The notes beneath the pieces are model-generated. The model was not told the origin of the DNA. It was given only the letters and a program-made list of their open reading frames with translations, and searched no databases. DNA of 5,611 nt from an uncultured Clostridia bacterium. Its GTDB lineage: Bacteria > Bacillota > Clostridia > Oscillospirales > Ruminococcaceae. Position numbers and translations under genes: made by a program. The stretch lies in contig CALMXN010000193.1 of the NCBI GenBank assembly GCA_937871145.1, positions 1 to 5,611 on the forward strand, given 5' to 3'. This document shows positions 1 through 5,611 of this stretch, in pieces (positions within the stretch are counted from its first letter, which is position 1; every line of letters starts with the position of its first letter).

Positions 1-285
1 AAATTTGATTTCCTTTGTCACGAAAGACCACGTTCAAATCCCGACTGGGCAGAAAAGAACATGCTTGACAATAATGAGCTTTATGACCTCGTAGTAAAGC
101 AAAAAGCCGTTTCAGAGCTTTTGCCTGAATACTCAGACATTGACCCGAAACAGCTTTTAAAGCTTATTCATATAGAAAGATTTCCGATTGATCCGTTTTC
201 TCTTGATAATGAGCCTTCAACATATATTTTTGATTATAATCACAGAAGATTCTGGGGAGAAGCAACGGCTATTCCGCTTGAATAA
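1..285 (+). CDS. C-terminal part of an unrecognised protein (5' end outside window)
   Basis: The frame is open from the first base of the window to a TAA at 283-285, giving 94 visible residues. The first in-frame ATG is at 61, but no convincing ribosome binding site precedes it and the 20 upstream codons read as ordinary protein (HERPRSNPDW), so I treat this as the tail of a longer gene. The fragment is acidic and soluble-looking, with no membrane segment, signal peptide or cysteine motif. It ends in an aromatic/basic stretch, FDYNHRRFWGEATAIPLE. I do not recognise the family and assign no function. Its last 17 bases overlap the 3' end of the convergent clpC gene. That the ORF is real rests on its length to the window edge and plausible residue composition; a spurious frame antisense to something else is less likely, because clpC ends where it ends. 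Confidence 0.6.
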   Translation, partial: KFDFLCHERPRSNPDWAEKNMLDNNELYDLVVKQKAVSELLPEYSDIDPKQLLKLIHIERFPIDPFSLDNEPSTYIFDYNHRRFWGEATAIPLE

Positions 286-2659
286 GTGACGGCTTGACGA
301 ATTTAAGCTTTCCGTCCTCGACAATAAGCTTTATCTCGTCACCCTTGACAATCTCGCCCTCTAAAATCTGCTGTGAGAGAAGATTTTCAATTTCTTTGGA
401 TATTATTCTTCGGAGCGGACGTGCTCCGTATGAGGTGTTAAAGCCGTCATCAGCGATTTTCTTAACAGCCTCATCAGAGAATTCAGTTTTTATTTCAAGG
501 GCTTCAATACGTTCAGAAAGCTCATTAAGAAGCTTTCTGCCGATTTTTTCAATATCAGATTTATCAAGACTCCTGAAGATTACAGTATCGTCAATACGAT
601 TCAAAAATTCCGGCTTGAACTGCTGGCGAAGCTCACTCATTATCTCGGCTTTCATATTTTTTTCACTCGACTCGGCTACTGTGAAGCCGAGATTTTTTTT
701 GTCAATAATCTTCTTTGCACCAAGATTTGAAGTCATAATGATAACAGTATTCTTGAATGAAACCTTTCTGCCCTGCGAATCAGTGATAAAACCGTCCTCA
801 AGCATCTGTAAAAGAAGATTGTAAACATCAGGGTGTGCCTTTTCAATTTCATCCATTAAAACTATTGCATAAGGGTTCCTTCGGATTTTTTCTGTAAGCT
901 GTCCTCCCTCATTATATCCAACATAGCCAGGAGGCGAACCTATCATTTTTGATACTGAATGCTTTTCCATATACTCTGACATATCAAGTCGCACAACAGC
1001 ATCACGGTTTGCAAAAAGACATTGTGCGAGTGCCTTGCAAAGCTCGGTTTTTCCCACGCCTGTAGGTCCAAGGAAGATAAATGAACCAATAGGTCGGTTC
1101 GGGTCCTTGAGCCCGACACGGCTTCTTCTTATTGAACAGGCAATGCTTTTTATCGCTTCATCCTGACCGATAACACTCTTTGACATTATGTCTTCAAGAG
1201 TTAAAAGACGCTTGCTTTCCTCTTCAGTAAGGCTTGCTACAGGAATTCCAGTCCATGCAGAAATGACTTCTGCTATATCATTCGGAGTAATTTCACTTTG
1301 TTTTACAACTCCATATTTTTTTGTTTCACCATTGACTGTTTCAATCTTCTGCGTATAGGTCGATTTAGAGATGCTTCCCATTAAATAATCATTAAAAAGG
1401 TCAGAAAGCTTATTTGGATTATCAATGACCATCCCCGCTTTGAGCCTTACCCTTGAGCAAGCTTCATCTATAAGGTCAATAGCCTTATCAGGTAGAAAAC
1501 GGTCAGGGAGATATCTTTGGGATAAAGTAACTGCTGCTTTTATTGCCTCATCAGGGATAGACAGCTTGTGGTGTTCCTCATATTTCGGAGCAATACCCTT
1601 TAATATTTTAATTGTGTTTTCTTCAGTCGGCTCACAGACCTTAACAGGCTGAAAACGTCTTTCAAGTGCACTGTCTTTTTCTATATAATTCTTATACTCT
1701 TCATATGTGGTTGCACCAATAATCTGCAGTTCACCACGTGCAAGCTGTGGCTTTATTATGTTTGCCGCATCAATAGCACCTTCTGCTGCTCCTGCACCAA
1801 CGATAGTATGAACCTCATCTATAAATAAAATAATGTTCTTGTTGTTGACTACATCTTCAATGCAGTTCTTAAGGCGTTCCTCAAAATCTCCCCTGTATTT
1901 TGCTCCAGCGAGAAGCTGGCTTATATCAAGGACGAAAATTCTCTTTGTCTGGAGATTTTCAGGTACTTCATTTTTAATAATGAGCTGTGCAAGCCCTTCA
2001 ACAATAGCTGTTTTACCAACGCCCGCCTCACCGACAAGACAAGGATTGTTTTTTGTACGCCTTGAAAGAATCTGTATAAGGCGTTCAATTTCACTTTCTC
2101 TTGCAATAACAGGGTCAAGTGTCAGACAAGCTGCCTTTGTTGTGAGTTCTCGGCCGTACTTTTCAAGGTTCGGGAGTTTGATGTTTTTATTTGTCTGCTT
2201 CATAGTCGGGAGGTTATTGGTCTGTATGCTTGAACAATCATTATAAATTTTAGTGATACTTATATCAAGGTCACGCAATATACTGTTAGCACAGGAGTTT
2301 GATTCCCTCACAAGAGACATTAAAAGATGCTCACTGCCGACAAACTTACAGTCAAGACTCTGTGAAAGTCTTATGGCATTGCTCAGGATTTTTTTTGCAG
2401 TAGGCGTCAGCGCATCCGCATTAAGAACACTTGGATCACCCTTTCCTATTGTTTCAATTATTCTCGCCTGAACCTGAGTTATACTTACCTCATTCTTATT
2501 AAGAATTGTGTATGCTGTTGAAGTCCCCTCGTCAAGTATACCAAGAAGCAGATGTTCACTTCCAACATAAGTATGACCAAGTTCACCCGCAAGAGTAAAG
2601 GCTCTGTTAACAGCTGCGCTTGCTTTATAAGTGAAGTTCTCAAGATTAAAATTATACAT
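269..2659 (-). CDS. clpC: ATP-dependent Clp protease ATP-binding subunit ClpC (AAA+ unfoldase)
   Basis: A hexameric HSP100 unfoldase that threads proteins into the ClpP protease in the cytoplasm. The 796 residues match the family length (B. subtilis ClpC is about 810). A double Clp_N repeat spans about 1-143 (SEHLLLGIL near 34, SEHLLMSLV near 109). D1 has Walker A GEAGVGKT 210-217, pore loop KYRG 254-257, Walker B with D281/E282 and an arginine-finger region ERRF 333-336. D2 has Walker A GPTGVGKT 531-538, pore loop GYVGY 578-582, Walker B with D603/E604, LNRID 686-690 and sensor-2 GARPLRR 745-751. The LGF tripeptide at 657-659 sits where ClpP-binding ATPases carry their (I/L/V)GF loop, so ClpP partnership is expected. 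Odd: the linker between D1 and D2 (about 410-456) is short and lacks a clear UVR motif; D1 has VIAR for the usual VIGR. The start is fixed by GGAG six bases upstream of the ATG. No ctsR-mcsA-mcsB genes precede it. Confidence 0.97.
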   Translation of the reverse strand: MYNFNLENFTYKASAAVNRAFTLAGELGHTYVGSEHLLLGILDEGTSTAYTILNKNEVSITQVQARIIETIGKGDPSVLNADALTPTAKKILSNAIRLSQSLDCKFVGSEHLLMSLVRESNSCANSILRDLDISITKIYNDCSSIQTNNLPTMKQTNKNIKLPNLEKYGRELTTKAACLTLDPVIARESEIERLIQILSRRTKNNPCLVGEAGVGKTAIVEGLAQLIIKNEVPENLQTKRIFVLDISQLLAGAKYRGDFEERLKNCIEDVVNNKNIILFIDEVHTIVGAGAAEGAIDAANIIKPQLARGELQIIGATTYEEYKNYIEKDSALERRFQPVKVCEPTEENTIKILKGIAPKYEEHHKLSIPDEAIKAAVTLSQRYLPDRFLPDKAIDLIDEACSRVRLKAGMVIDNPNKLSDLFNDYLMGSISKSTYTQKIETVNGETKKYGVVKQSEITPNDIAEVISAWTGIPVASLTEEESKRLLTLEDIMSKSVIGQDEAIKSIACSIRRSRVGLKDPNRPIGSFIFLGPTGVGKTELCKALAQCLFANRDAVVRLDMSEYMEKHSVSKMIGSPPGYVGYNEGGQLTEKIRRNPYAIVLMDEIEKAHPDVYNLLLQMLEDGFITDSQGRKVSFKNTVIIMTSNLGAKKIIDKKNLGFTVAESSEKNMKAEIMSELRQQFKPEFLNRIDDTVIFRSLDKSDIEKIGRKLLNELSERIEALEIKTEFSDEAVKKIADDGFNTSYGARPLRRIISKEIENLLSQQILEGEIVKGDEIKLIVEDGKLKFVKPSLIQAE

Positions 2660-2757
2660 TTATATCTCCGTTCTGCCACTGTAAAAAAGATGGCAAGGTA
2701 ATCATAATCAATGTATATAGAATGGTAGCTCTTATCTGCGTTCATCTTTTCACATTA

Positions 2758-2763
2758 ATTATA
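2758..2763 (-). promoter_or_regulatory. Possible -10 box for clpC
   Basis: On the minus strand these bases read TATAAT, a perfect sigma-A -10 hexamer, about 100 bases upstream of the clpC start. No good TTGACA-like -35 box lies 16-18 bases further upstream, and the region is AT-rich enough for such a hexamer to occur by chance. It overlaps the left arm of the 2761-2796 inverted repeat. Tentative. Confidence 0.2.
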
Positions 2764-2796
2764 TGAAATAATTAGCTTATACTATTTCAGTCATAT
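2761..2796. repeat. Inverted repeat, AT-rich (left of a pair)
   Basis: The arms TGAAATA (2764-2770) and TATTTCA (2783-2789) are perfect complements around a 12-base loop, and the outer ATATGA (2761-2766) and TCATAT (2791-2796) are also complementary, giving two alternative pairings. No T-run follows on either strand, so it does not look like an intrinsic terminator. It could be an operator or transcript structure in the clpC leader/promoter, or chance in AT-rich DNA. Confidence 0.35.
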
Positions 2797-2798
2797 AG

Positions 2799-2841
2799 AA
2801 TTTTGCCAGTTTAATGCAGATTAAACAGTTCCTGCAAAATT
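2799..2841. repeat. Nested inverted repeat / stem-loop (right of a pair)
   Basis: The outer arms AATTTTGC (2799-2806) and GCAAAATT (2834-2841) form a perfect 8-bp stem. Inside it, GTTTAAT (2809-2815) and ATTAAAC (2820-2826) form a perfect 7-bp stem with the 4-base loop GCAG. The two stems are separated by CA on the left and seven bases on the right, so a transcript would fold as a hairpin with an asymmetric internal loop. There is no flanking T-tract for termination. It sits between divergent genes and could be regulatory. Confidence 0.5.
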
Positions 2842-2925
2842 TCTTACTATTAGTTTATGATTCTGCCGCTTAAATGGAATTTATTTTTTAAAAATATACA
2901 AGTATTCTTTAAGAAAATTTATGTA

Positions 2926-2960
2926 ACACTTTTATCCCTTTTCCATAAACTATACTATAA
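2926..2960 (+). promoter_or_regulatory. Candidate promoter for the Cys-rich peptide gene
   Basis: Two overlapping readings are possible. CATAAACTA at 2944-2952 fits the CATANNNTA -10 pattern of sporulation sigma factors E/K, and AC at 2926-2927 lies 16 bases before it as in sigma-K promoters. Alternatively TATACT (2951-2956) or TATAAA (2956-2961) could be a sigma-A -10, but no good -35 hexamer lies at the right distance. Either would start the transcript about 70 bases before the start codon. Motif-level evidence only. Confidence 0.3.
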
Positions 2961-3020
2961 AACAAAACAGAAGAGACACAATAAGGTTTCTTCATGGTTG
3001 CGTTTTACAATACATTATTT

Positions 3021-3027
3021 AAAGGAG
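3021..3027 (+). promoter_or_regulatory. Ribosome binding site that sets the start of the Cys-rich peptide
   Basis: AAAGGAG, eight bases before the ATG at 3036, is a near-ideal Shine-Dalgarno sequence. It selects the 3036 start over an in-frame ATG at 2994, which would add 14 residues but has no comparable site upstream. Confidence 0.85.
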
Positions 3028-3035
3028 TGCTATTT

Positions 3036-3179
3036 ATGTGTGGATGCGGTAATGGTTGTGGAAGCGGCTTCGGTGGATGCTGGTGGATCATCATACTTGT
3101 CCTTATTATCTTCTGCTGTTGCGGAAACGGATTTGGATTTGGCAACAACGGCTGTTGCAACGACGGTTGCGGATGCTAA
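3036..3179 (+). CDS. Small Cys/Gly-rich single-span membrane peptide, 47 aa, function unknown
   Basis: The 47-residue product has 11 cysteines (2, 4, 8, 15, 27-29, 40, 41, 45, 47) and 14 glycines. An N-terminal CGCGNGCG-type section is followed by a hydrophobic segment, WWIIILVLIIF at 16-26, long enough for a short membrane span or anchor. It then has CCC at 27-29 and a second Gly/Asn/Cys section ending in CGC. No signal-peptidase site or lipobox is apparent. The build (Gly-rich flanks, one hydrophobic core) recalls tiny Firmicute proteins such as the YjcZ-type sporulation peptides and the small high-cysteine proteins sometimes labelled chorion class high-cysteine HCB protein in Clostridia; this is resemblance from memory, not a search. 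No radical-SAM, lanthionine or other peptide-modifying gene is visible nearby, so a RiPP precursor is possible but unsupported. It is monocistronic, with its own ribosome binding site and a terminator 23 bases after the stop. Reading frame and start are well supported; function is unknown. Confidence 0.85.
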   Translation: MCGCGNGCGSGFGGCWWIIILVLIIFCCCGNGFGFGNNGCCNDGCGC

Positions 3180-3201
3180 TTATTCTGCAATAATCGCAAC
3201 A

Positions 3202-3235
3202 TAAAATCTCGTAGACAAATGTCTACGAGATTTTA
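3202..3235. terminator. Bidirectional intrinsic terminator between convergent genes
   Basis: TAAAATCTCGTAGAC (3202-3216) and its perfect complement (3221-3235) form a 15-bp stem with a 4-base AAAT loop. The A/T ends of the stem supply a short T-run on each strand (TTTTA on plus, TTTTAT on minus). It lies 23 bases after the Cys-rich peptide stop and 7 bases after the permease stop on the opposite strand, so it probably ends both transcripts. Confidence 0.85.
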
Positions 3236-3241
3236 GTTCAT

Positions 3242-4426
3242 TTATTCGTATCTTAATGCCTCAACAGGATGAAGTCTTGATGCTCTGTATGCCGGATATA
3301 CTCCGAAAATCAAGCCTATAACAACAGATAGAGTAAGAATTCCCAAAATCATAAATATGTCAATATTAAGGACAAGCCCGAATATTGAACAGCCTATAAG
3401 GGATAACAGAAGTCCGCCGAGAACGCCCAATATTCCACCTATCAGTGTTATCAGCACAGATTCTATTAGAAATTCTGCAAGAATATCCTTATTGGATGCT
3501 CCTATTGATTTTTTTATCCCTATCTCACGCGTTCGCTCATTTACGGAAACAAGCATTACTGTCATAATTGACAGACCAGAAACAACAAGTGAAATTCCCG
3601 CTATAGCCGATAAAATTATTGTGACAATTCCAAGAACATCATTTAACTGATTTTTCTGCTTCAAAAGGTTTTCTATCCTAAGTTCAGTTGGTGCAAGTCG
3701 CCAGTTTATAAGTGCCTTCTCAATATCGTTGTTGATATCAGGATTGCTCTGCCCGTTCCTGAGCTTTACAACAATCTCATCATAATAATTCTGATTTGAT
3801 ATCTCTGCCATTGTTGAGTATGGAACATATACAAAGTTTGGGATTATTCCACCGAGCATATTCTGAAGAACATTTACACCATTTTTTACTACTCCGATAA
3901 CAGTAAATTCTTCCGGAAGATCATTTATATATAATGTTATCTTCTTGCCAACTATATTTGACCTTTTATAATTATCTATGGCTATCTTTTCGTCAATAAC
4001 GCAAACCTTTGCATCTGAAGCAACATCACCCTTGTTAATCTGTCTGCCATAAATAGTATCAAGTTCAATTACATTATCAGCATCCTGATTTACGCCCCAT
4101 ATCATACACTCATTTTTCTTGTCGAGTATTTCTGTTTCTGACATTAGATACATCAACGGCATTGCATTTGAAACATCACGCATGGATTTTATTGCCTGAA
4201 GGTCATTTCTGCACAAACCCATTTCGTTATTCTTTTCACCAGAAACTATAATGCTGTCCATTCCCATTTTAACAAGCTCTCTGTCAACAGTGTGCTTCCC
4301 CATTTCTCCAATTGATGAAATAATTACGACAGACATTACTCCTATAAAAATTCCACCTATAGTCAGAATTGCCCTGAGCTTGTTTCTGAAAAGATCCGAC
4401 ATTCCTTTTTTAACACATTCAAGCAT
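3242..4426 (-). CDS. ABC transporter permease, MacB/FtsX family
   Basis: The 394-residue membrane subunit has the four-helix MacB/FtsX topology. TM1 is at about 20-40, after a basic N-terminus. A large extracytoplasmic MacB-type core domain covers about 41-262. TM2 to TM4 lie at about 264-293, 320-350 and 354-380. The cytoplasmic loop after TM2, NERTREIGIKKSIGAS (296-311), is the conserved coupling segment that contacts the ATPase, and the C-terminus RASRLHPVEALRYE is typical of the family. Such permeases do not form a channel; they couple ATP hydrolysis in a partner protein to movement of the extracytoplasmic domain for efflux of peptides, antibiotics or lipoproteins (mechanotransmission in MacB). 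It lacks a fused ATPase domain, and no ATPase gene is in the window. It starts 12 bases after the adaptor gene; the ribosome binding site AGGGTGG overlaps that gene's TAG stop, suggesting translational coupling. Substrate cannot be told from sequence. Confidence 0.93.
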   Translation of the reverse strand: MLECVKKGMSDLFRNKLRAILTIGGIFIGVMSVVIISSIGEMGKHTVDRELVKMGMDSIIVSGEKNNEMGLCRNDLQAIKSMRDVSNAMPLMYLMSETEILDKKNECMIWGVNQDADNVIELDTIYGRQINKGDVASDAKVCVIDEKIAIDNYKRSNIVGKKITLYINDLPEEFTVIGVVKNGVNVLQNMLGGIIPNFVYVPYSTMAEISNQNYYDEIVVKLRNGQSNPDINNDIEKALINWRLAPTELRIENLLKQKNQLNDVLGIVTIILSAIAGISLVVSGLSIMTVMLVSVNERTREIGIKKSIGASNKDILAEFLIESVLITLIGGILGVLGGLLLSLIGCSIFGLVLNIDIFMILGILTLSVVIGLIFGVYPAYRASRLHPVEALRYE

Positions 4427-4438
4427 TTATATTCCACC

Positions 4439-5407
4439 CTAATCTGCAATCTTGACAAGCGTACCACTTTTCTTGACTTTTTCAGCATCTTTTATTATAT
4501 AATCATTCGGAGTAAGACCTGATTTTACTTCAATACCGTCGCTCAGCTCTTTATTTGTTGTTATATATCTTTTTACAGTCACGCCATTTTCCACAACGTA
4601 GACATATTCTCTTCCGTCAACTTCCTGAAGTAAGGCTTCATAAGGCACTACCGCAACTTTACATGGCGCGTCAATAATAATGTCTGCCTTTGCCGAAAAA
4701 CCACACTTTATCTTTTGATCAGGGTTACTTATTTTTACAAGTACATCAATTACAGTTTCCTGACTGTTTCCGACAATAGCTTTTCGTGCTGACGGACTTA
4801 TTGAAGAAACGACTCCCTTATACTTGCCGTCTTCAAAGCCCTCACCTGAAATTTCAGCCTTCTGGCCAAGTGCAACCTTTGATATCTTGTTTTCTGGTAC
4901 CTGGATATTTACAATAAGATCCTCTCCACTTACCATAGATGCTATTGTACAGTCCTGTGCAACAAAATCACCAGTTGTTACAGAAACCGTTTCGATTACA
5001 CCGTCAAAGCTTGATGTAACCTGTGCCGGAACTTTATCGTATATATCCTTATATGAAGTCATTATATTCTCTGTCGAGTTATCAGCCATTGTTGCTAAAC
5101 TTGTTGTTTCTAAAATTTTCTGTGCTGTCTGATCCCTGTCGACCTTAATTACTGGCTGTCCTTTCTTAACCTTATCCCCTGTATCTACAAGAACTTCAGA
5201 AACTATCAGCGGGAACTGTGATTTTATCTGTTGCTTGTTCCTTTGTTCTATCACACCTGATGCACTCACATAGTTTAAGTACTCGATCTGTTTTAAATGT
5301 GTCACGTTTACCTTTGGAAGTGTTGCAACAAATAATCTTGGTGCAATCATACAGCCAAGTCCAAACAAAACTACAAAAACAAGTAGAAATTTATCTCGTT
5401 TTTTCAT
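4439..5407 (-). CDS. MacA/HlyD-like efflux adaptor (membrane fusion protein)
   Basis: The 322-residue adaptor is anchored by an N-terminal hydrophobic helix at about 7-27, with no lipobox, and the rest lies outside the membrane. The two lipoyl half-motifs are clear: 66-90 (VLVDTGDKVKKGQPVIKVD) and 132-160 (FDGVIETVSVTTGDFV). The stretch joining them is only about 40 residues, so the coiled-coil hairpin is very short. A beta-barrel domain follows (about 164-245), then a membrane-proximal domain (about 247-322) containing VPYEAL and the VYVVENGVTVKR strand pair. In MacA-MacB systems this protein joins the permease's extracytoplasmic domain and gates substrate passage. It is the first gene of the operon with the permease. 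The ATG has an AAGGGGTGAG ribosome binding site just upstream and a candidate promoter at 5433-5461. NCBI-style naming would be efflux RND transporter periplasmic adaptor subunit, but the adjacent permease shows it belongs to an ABC system. Confidence 0.92.
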   Translation of the reverse strand: MKKRDKFLLVFVVLFGLGCMIAPRLFVATLPKVNVTHLKQIEYLNYVSASGVIEQRNKQQIKSQFPLIVSEVLVDTGDKVKKGQPVIKVDRDQTAQKILETTSLATMADNSTENIMTSYKDIYDKVPAQVTSSFDGVIETVSVTTGDFVAQDCTIASMVSGEDLIVNIQVPENKISKVALGQKAEISGEGFEDGKYKGVVSSISPSARKAIVGNSQETVIDVLVKISNPDQKIKCGFSAKADIIIDAPCKVAVVPYEALLQEVDGREYVYVVENGVTVKRYITTNKELSDGIEVKSGLTPNDYIIKDAEKVKKSGTLVKIAD

Positions 5408-5432
5408 ATTCTCACCCCTTCTTAGAATTACA

Positions 5433-5461
5433 AGTATAGTTTGGCAAAAACGAAGTTAAAA
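5433..5461 (-). promoter_or_regulatory. Candidate promoter of the adaptor-permease operon
   Basis: On the minus strand, TATACT (5438-5433) is a good -10 box, with a weak TTTTAA (5461-5456) 17 bases upstream as -35. A start point near 5426 would leave a leader of about 20 bases containing the ribosome binding site. The -10 is convincing, the -35 is poor, which fits a weak or activator-dependent promoter. No operator palindrome is evident. Confidence 0.4.
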
Positions 5462-5496
5462 TATACTACTTATTTTAGAAAAATATTAAAATAAAA

Positions 5497-5523
5497 AAAG
5501 GCTGCCTTTTTCAGACAGCCTTT
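5497..5523 (-). terminator. Intrinsic terminator of the gene at the right edge
   Basis: AAAGGCTG (5497-5504) pairs perfectly with CAGCCTTT (5516-5523) around an 11-base loop. Read on the minus strand, the stem is followed by an uninterrupted T-run (A-run 5493-5499 on plus), as expected for a rho-independent terminator. It lies seven bases after the stop codon of the minus-strand gene entering from the right, and isolates the adaptor-permease operon from that gene. Confidence 0.85.
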
Positions 5524-5529
5524 ATATAG

Positions 5530-5611
5530 TTATTTAGGATCCCGCATTTGTTGACTGACACTTTTATCAGCAAGAAGATAAGTTCCTTTACCTGTATAAG
5601 AAGTTGTTACT
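5530..5611 (-). CDS. C-terminal 26 codons of an unidentified protein (5' end outside window)
   Basis: On the minus strand the frame starting at base 5610 is open from the window edge to a TAA at 5532-5530, giving a tail that includes TSYTGKGTYLLADKSVSQQ and ends MRDPK. The other two minus-strand frames hit stops almost at once near the edge, and a strong terminator follows seven bases after this stop, which together support a real gene end. The tail does not look like the C-terminus of an ABC ATPase. It is too short to identify, and no function is assigned. Confidence 0.55.
   Translation of the reverse strand, partial: VTTSYTGKGTYLLADKSVSQQMRDPK

Larger units (their letters stand above)
2660..3035. 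other. Divergent intergenic region between clpC and the Cys-rich peptide gene
   Basis: About 376 AT-rich bases lie between the start of clpC (-) and the start of the small peptide gene (+). I see no credible gene here; the frames that cross it on both strands have no good ribosome binding site and non-protein-like composition. It must hold the promoters for both flanking genes and contains two adjacent inverted repeats (2761-2796 and 2799-2841). I looked for a CtsR operator (tandem GGTCAAA heptamers) and a CIRCE element (TTAGCACTC-N9-GAGTGCTAA) and found neither. Confidence 0.7.

Noticed and set aside
30..55. GTTCAAATCCC resembles a tRNA T-loop
   Set aside because: The five bases on each side of TTCAAAT do not pair, there is no acceptor stem or CCA end, and the bases are explained by an open coding frame.
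2674..2695. TGCCA/TGGCA inverted repeat just upstream of the clpC ribosome binding site
   Set aside because: Only 5 bp of stem with a 12-base loop; too weak to call a riboswitch, attenuator or operator.
2485..2745. 86-codon minus-strand frame overlapping the clpC start
   Set aside because: It overlaps the clpC N-domain in another frame, lacks a ribosome binding site and shows no protein-like features.
3025..3032. GAGTGCTA resembles the right arm of a CIRCE (HrcA) element
   Set aside because: The matching TTAGCACTC arm is absent upstream; the bases are part of the Shine-Dalgarno region of the small peptide gene.
2994..3035. Upstream in-frame ATG extending the Cys-rich peptide to 61 residues
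   Set aside because: The strong AAAGGAG at 3021-3027 lies inside this extension and is ideally placed for the ATG at 3036.
2857..3204. A 115-codon plus-strand frame crossing the intergenic region and the peptide gene
   Set aside because: No ribosome binding site, a Lys/Phe-rich start from AT-rich non-coding DNA and a low-complexity Ala/Val/Asp end produced by reading the Gly/Cys gene out of frame.
1..5611. CRISPR array, insertion sequence, attachment site or prophage signs
   Set aside because: No regularly spaced direct repeats, transposase or integrase sequence, or terminal inverted repeats with target duplications are visible.

Overview
The window looks like chromosomal DNA from a low-GC, Gram-positive (monoderm) Clostridia-type bacterium, most like the Ruminococcus/Oscillospiraceae group. 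Three things point there: an AT-rich composition, strong GGAG-type ribosome binding sites, and the mix of a Gram-positive ClpC unfoldase, a tiny Cys/Gly-rich membrane peptide and a MacA/MacB-like exporter pair. The assignment rests on gene content and style only; no species-specific marker is present.

Layout from left to right. (1) Positions 1-285 (+) hold the C-terminal 94 codons of an unrecognised protein that begins outside the window. (2) Positions 269-2659 (-) encode a complete ClpC-type double-AAA+ unfoldase. Its last 17 bases overlap the end of the left gene tail to tail. It stands alone: no ctsR, mcsA or mcsB lies directly upstream and no CtsR or CIRCE operator is visible. (3) Positions 2660-3035 are an AT-rich divergent intergenic region with two adjacent inverted repeats and candidate promoters for both directions. 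(4) Positions 3036-3179 (+) encode a 47-residue peptide with 11 cysteines and 14 glycines around a single hydrophobic segment. (5) A perfect 15-bp hairpin at 3202-3235 separates it from the convergent exporter genes. (6) Positions 5407 down to 3242 (-) form a two-gene operon: a MacA/HlyD-like adaptor followed, 12 bases later, by a MacB/FtsX-like permease. No ATP-binding subunit is present in the window. (7) A minus-strand terminator at 5497-5523 lies just after the stop codon of a further minus-strand gene, of which only the last 26 codons are visible at the right edge.

Functionally, ClpC is the cytoplasmic unfolding motor that would feed a ClpP protease encoded elsewhere. The adaptor and permease would form the extracytoplasmic and membrane parts of an ABC efflux or lipid/peptide export machine and need an ATPase in trans. 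The small Cys/Gly-rich peptide has no assigned function. The points most worth following are this peptide, the shortened ClpC middle domain lacking a recognisable UVR motif, and the exporter pair without its ATPase.
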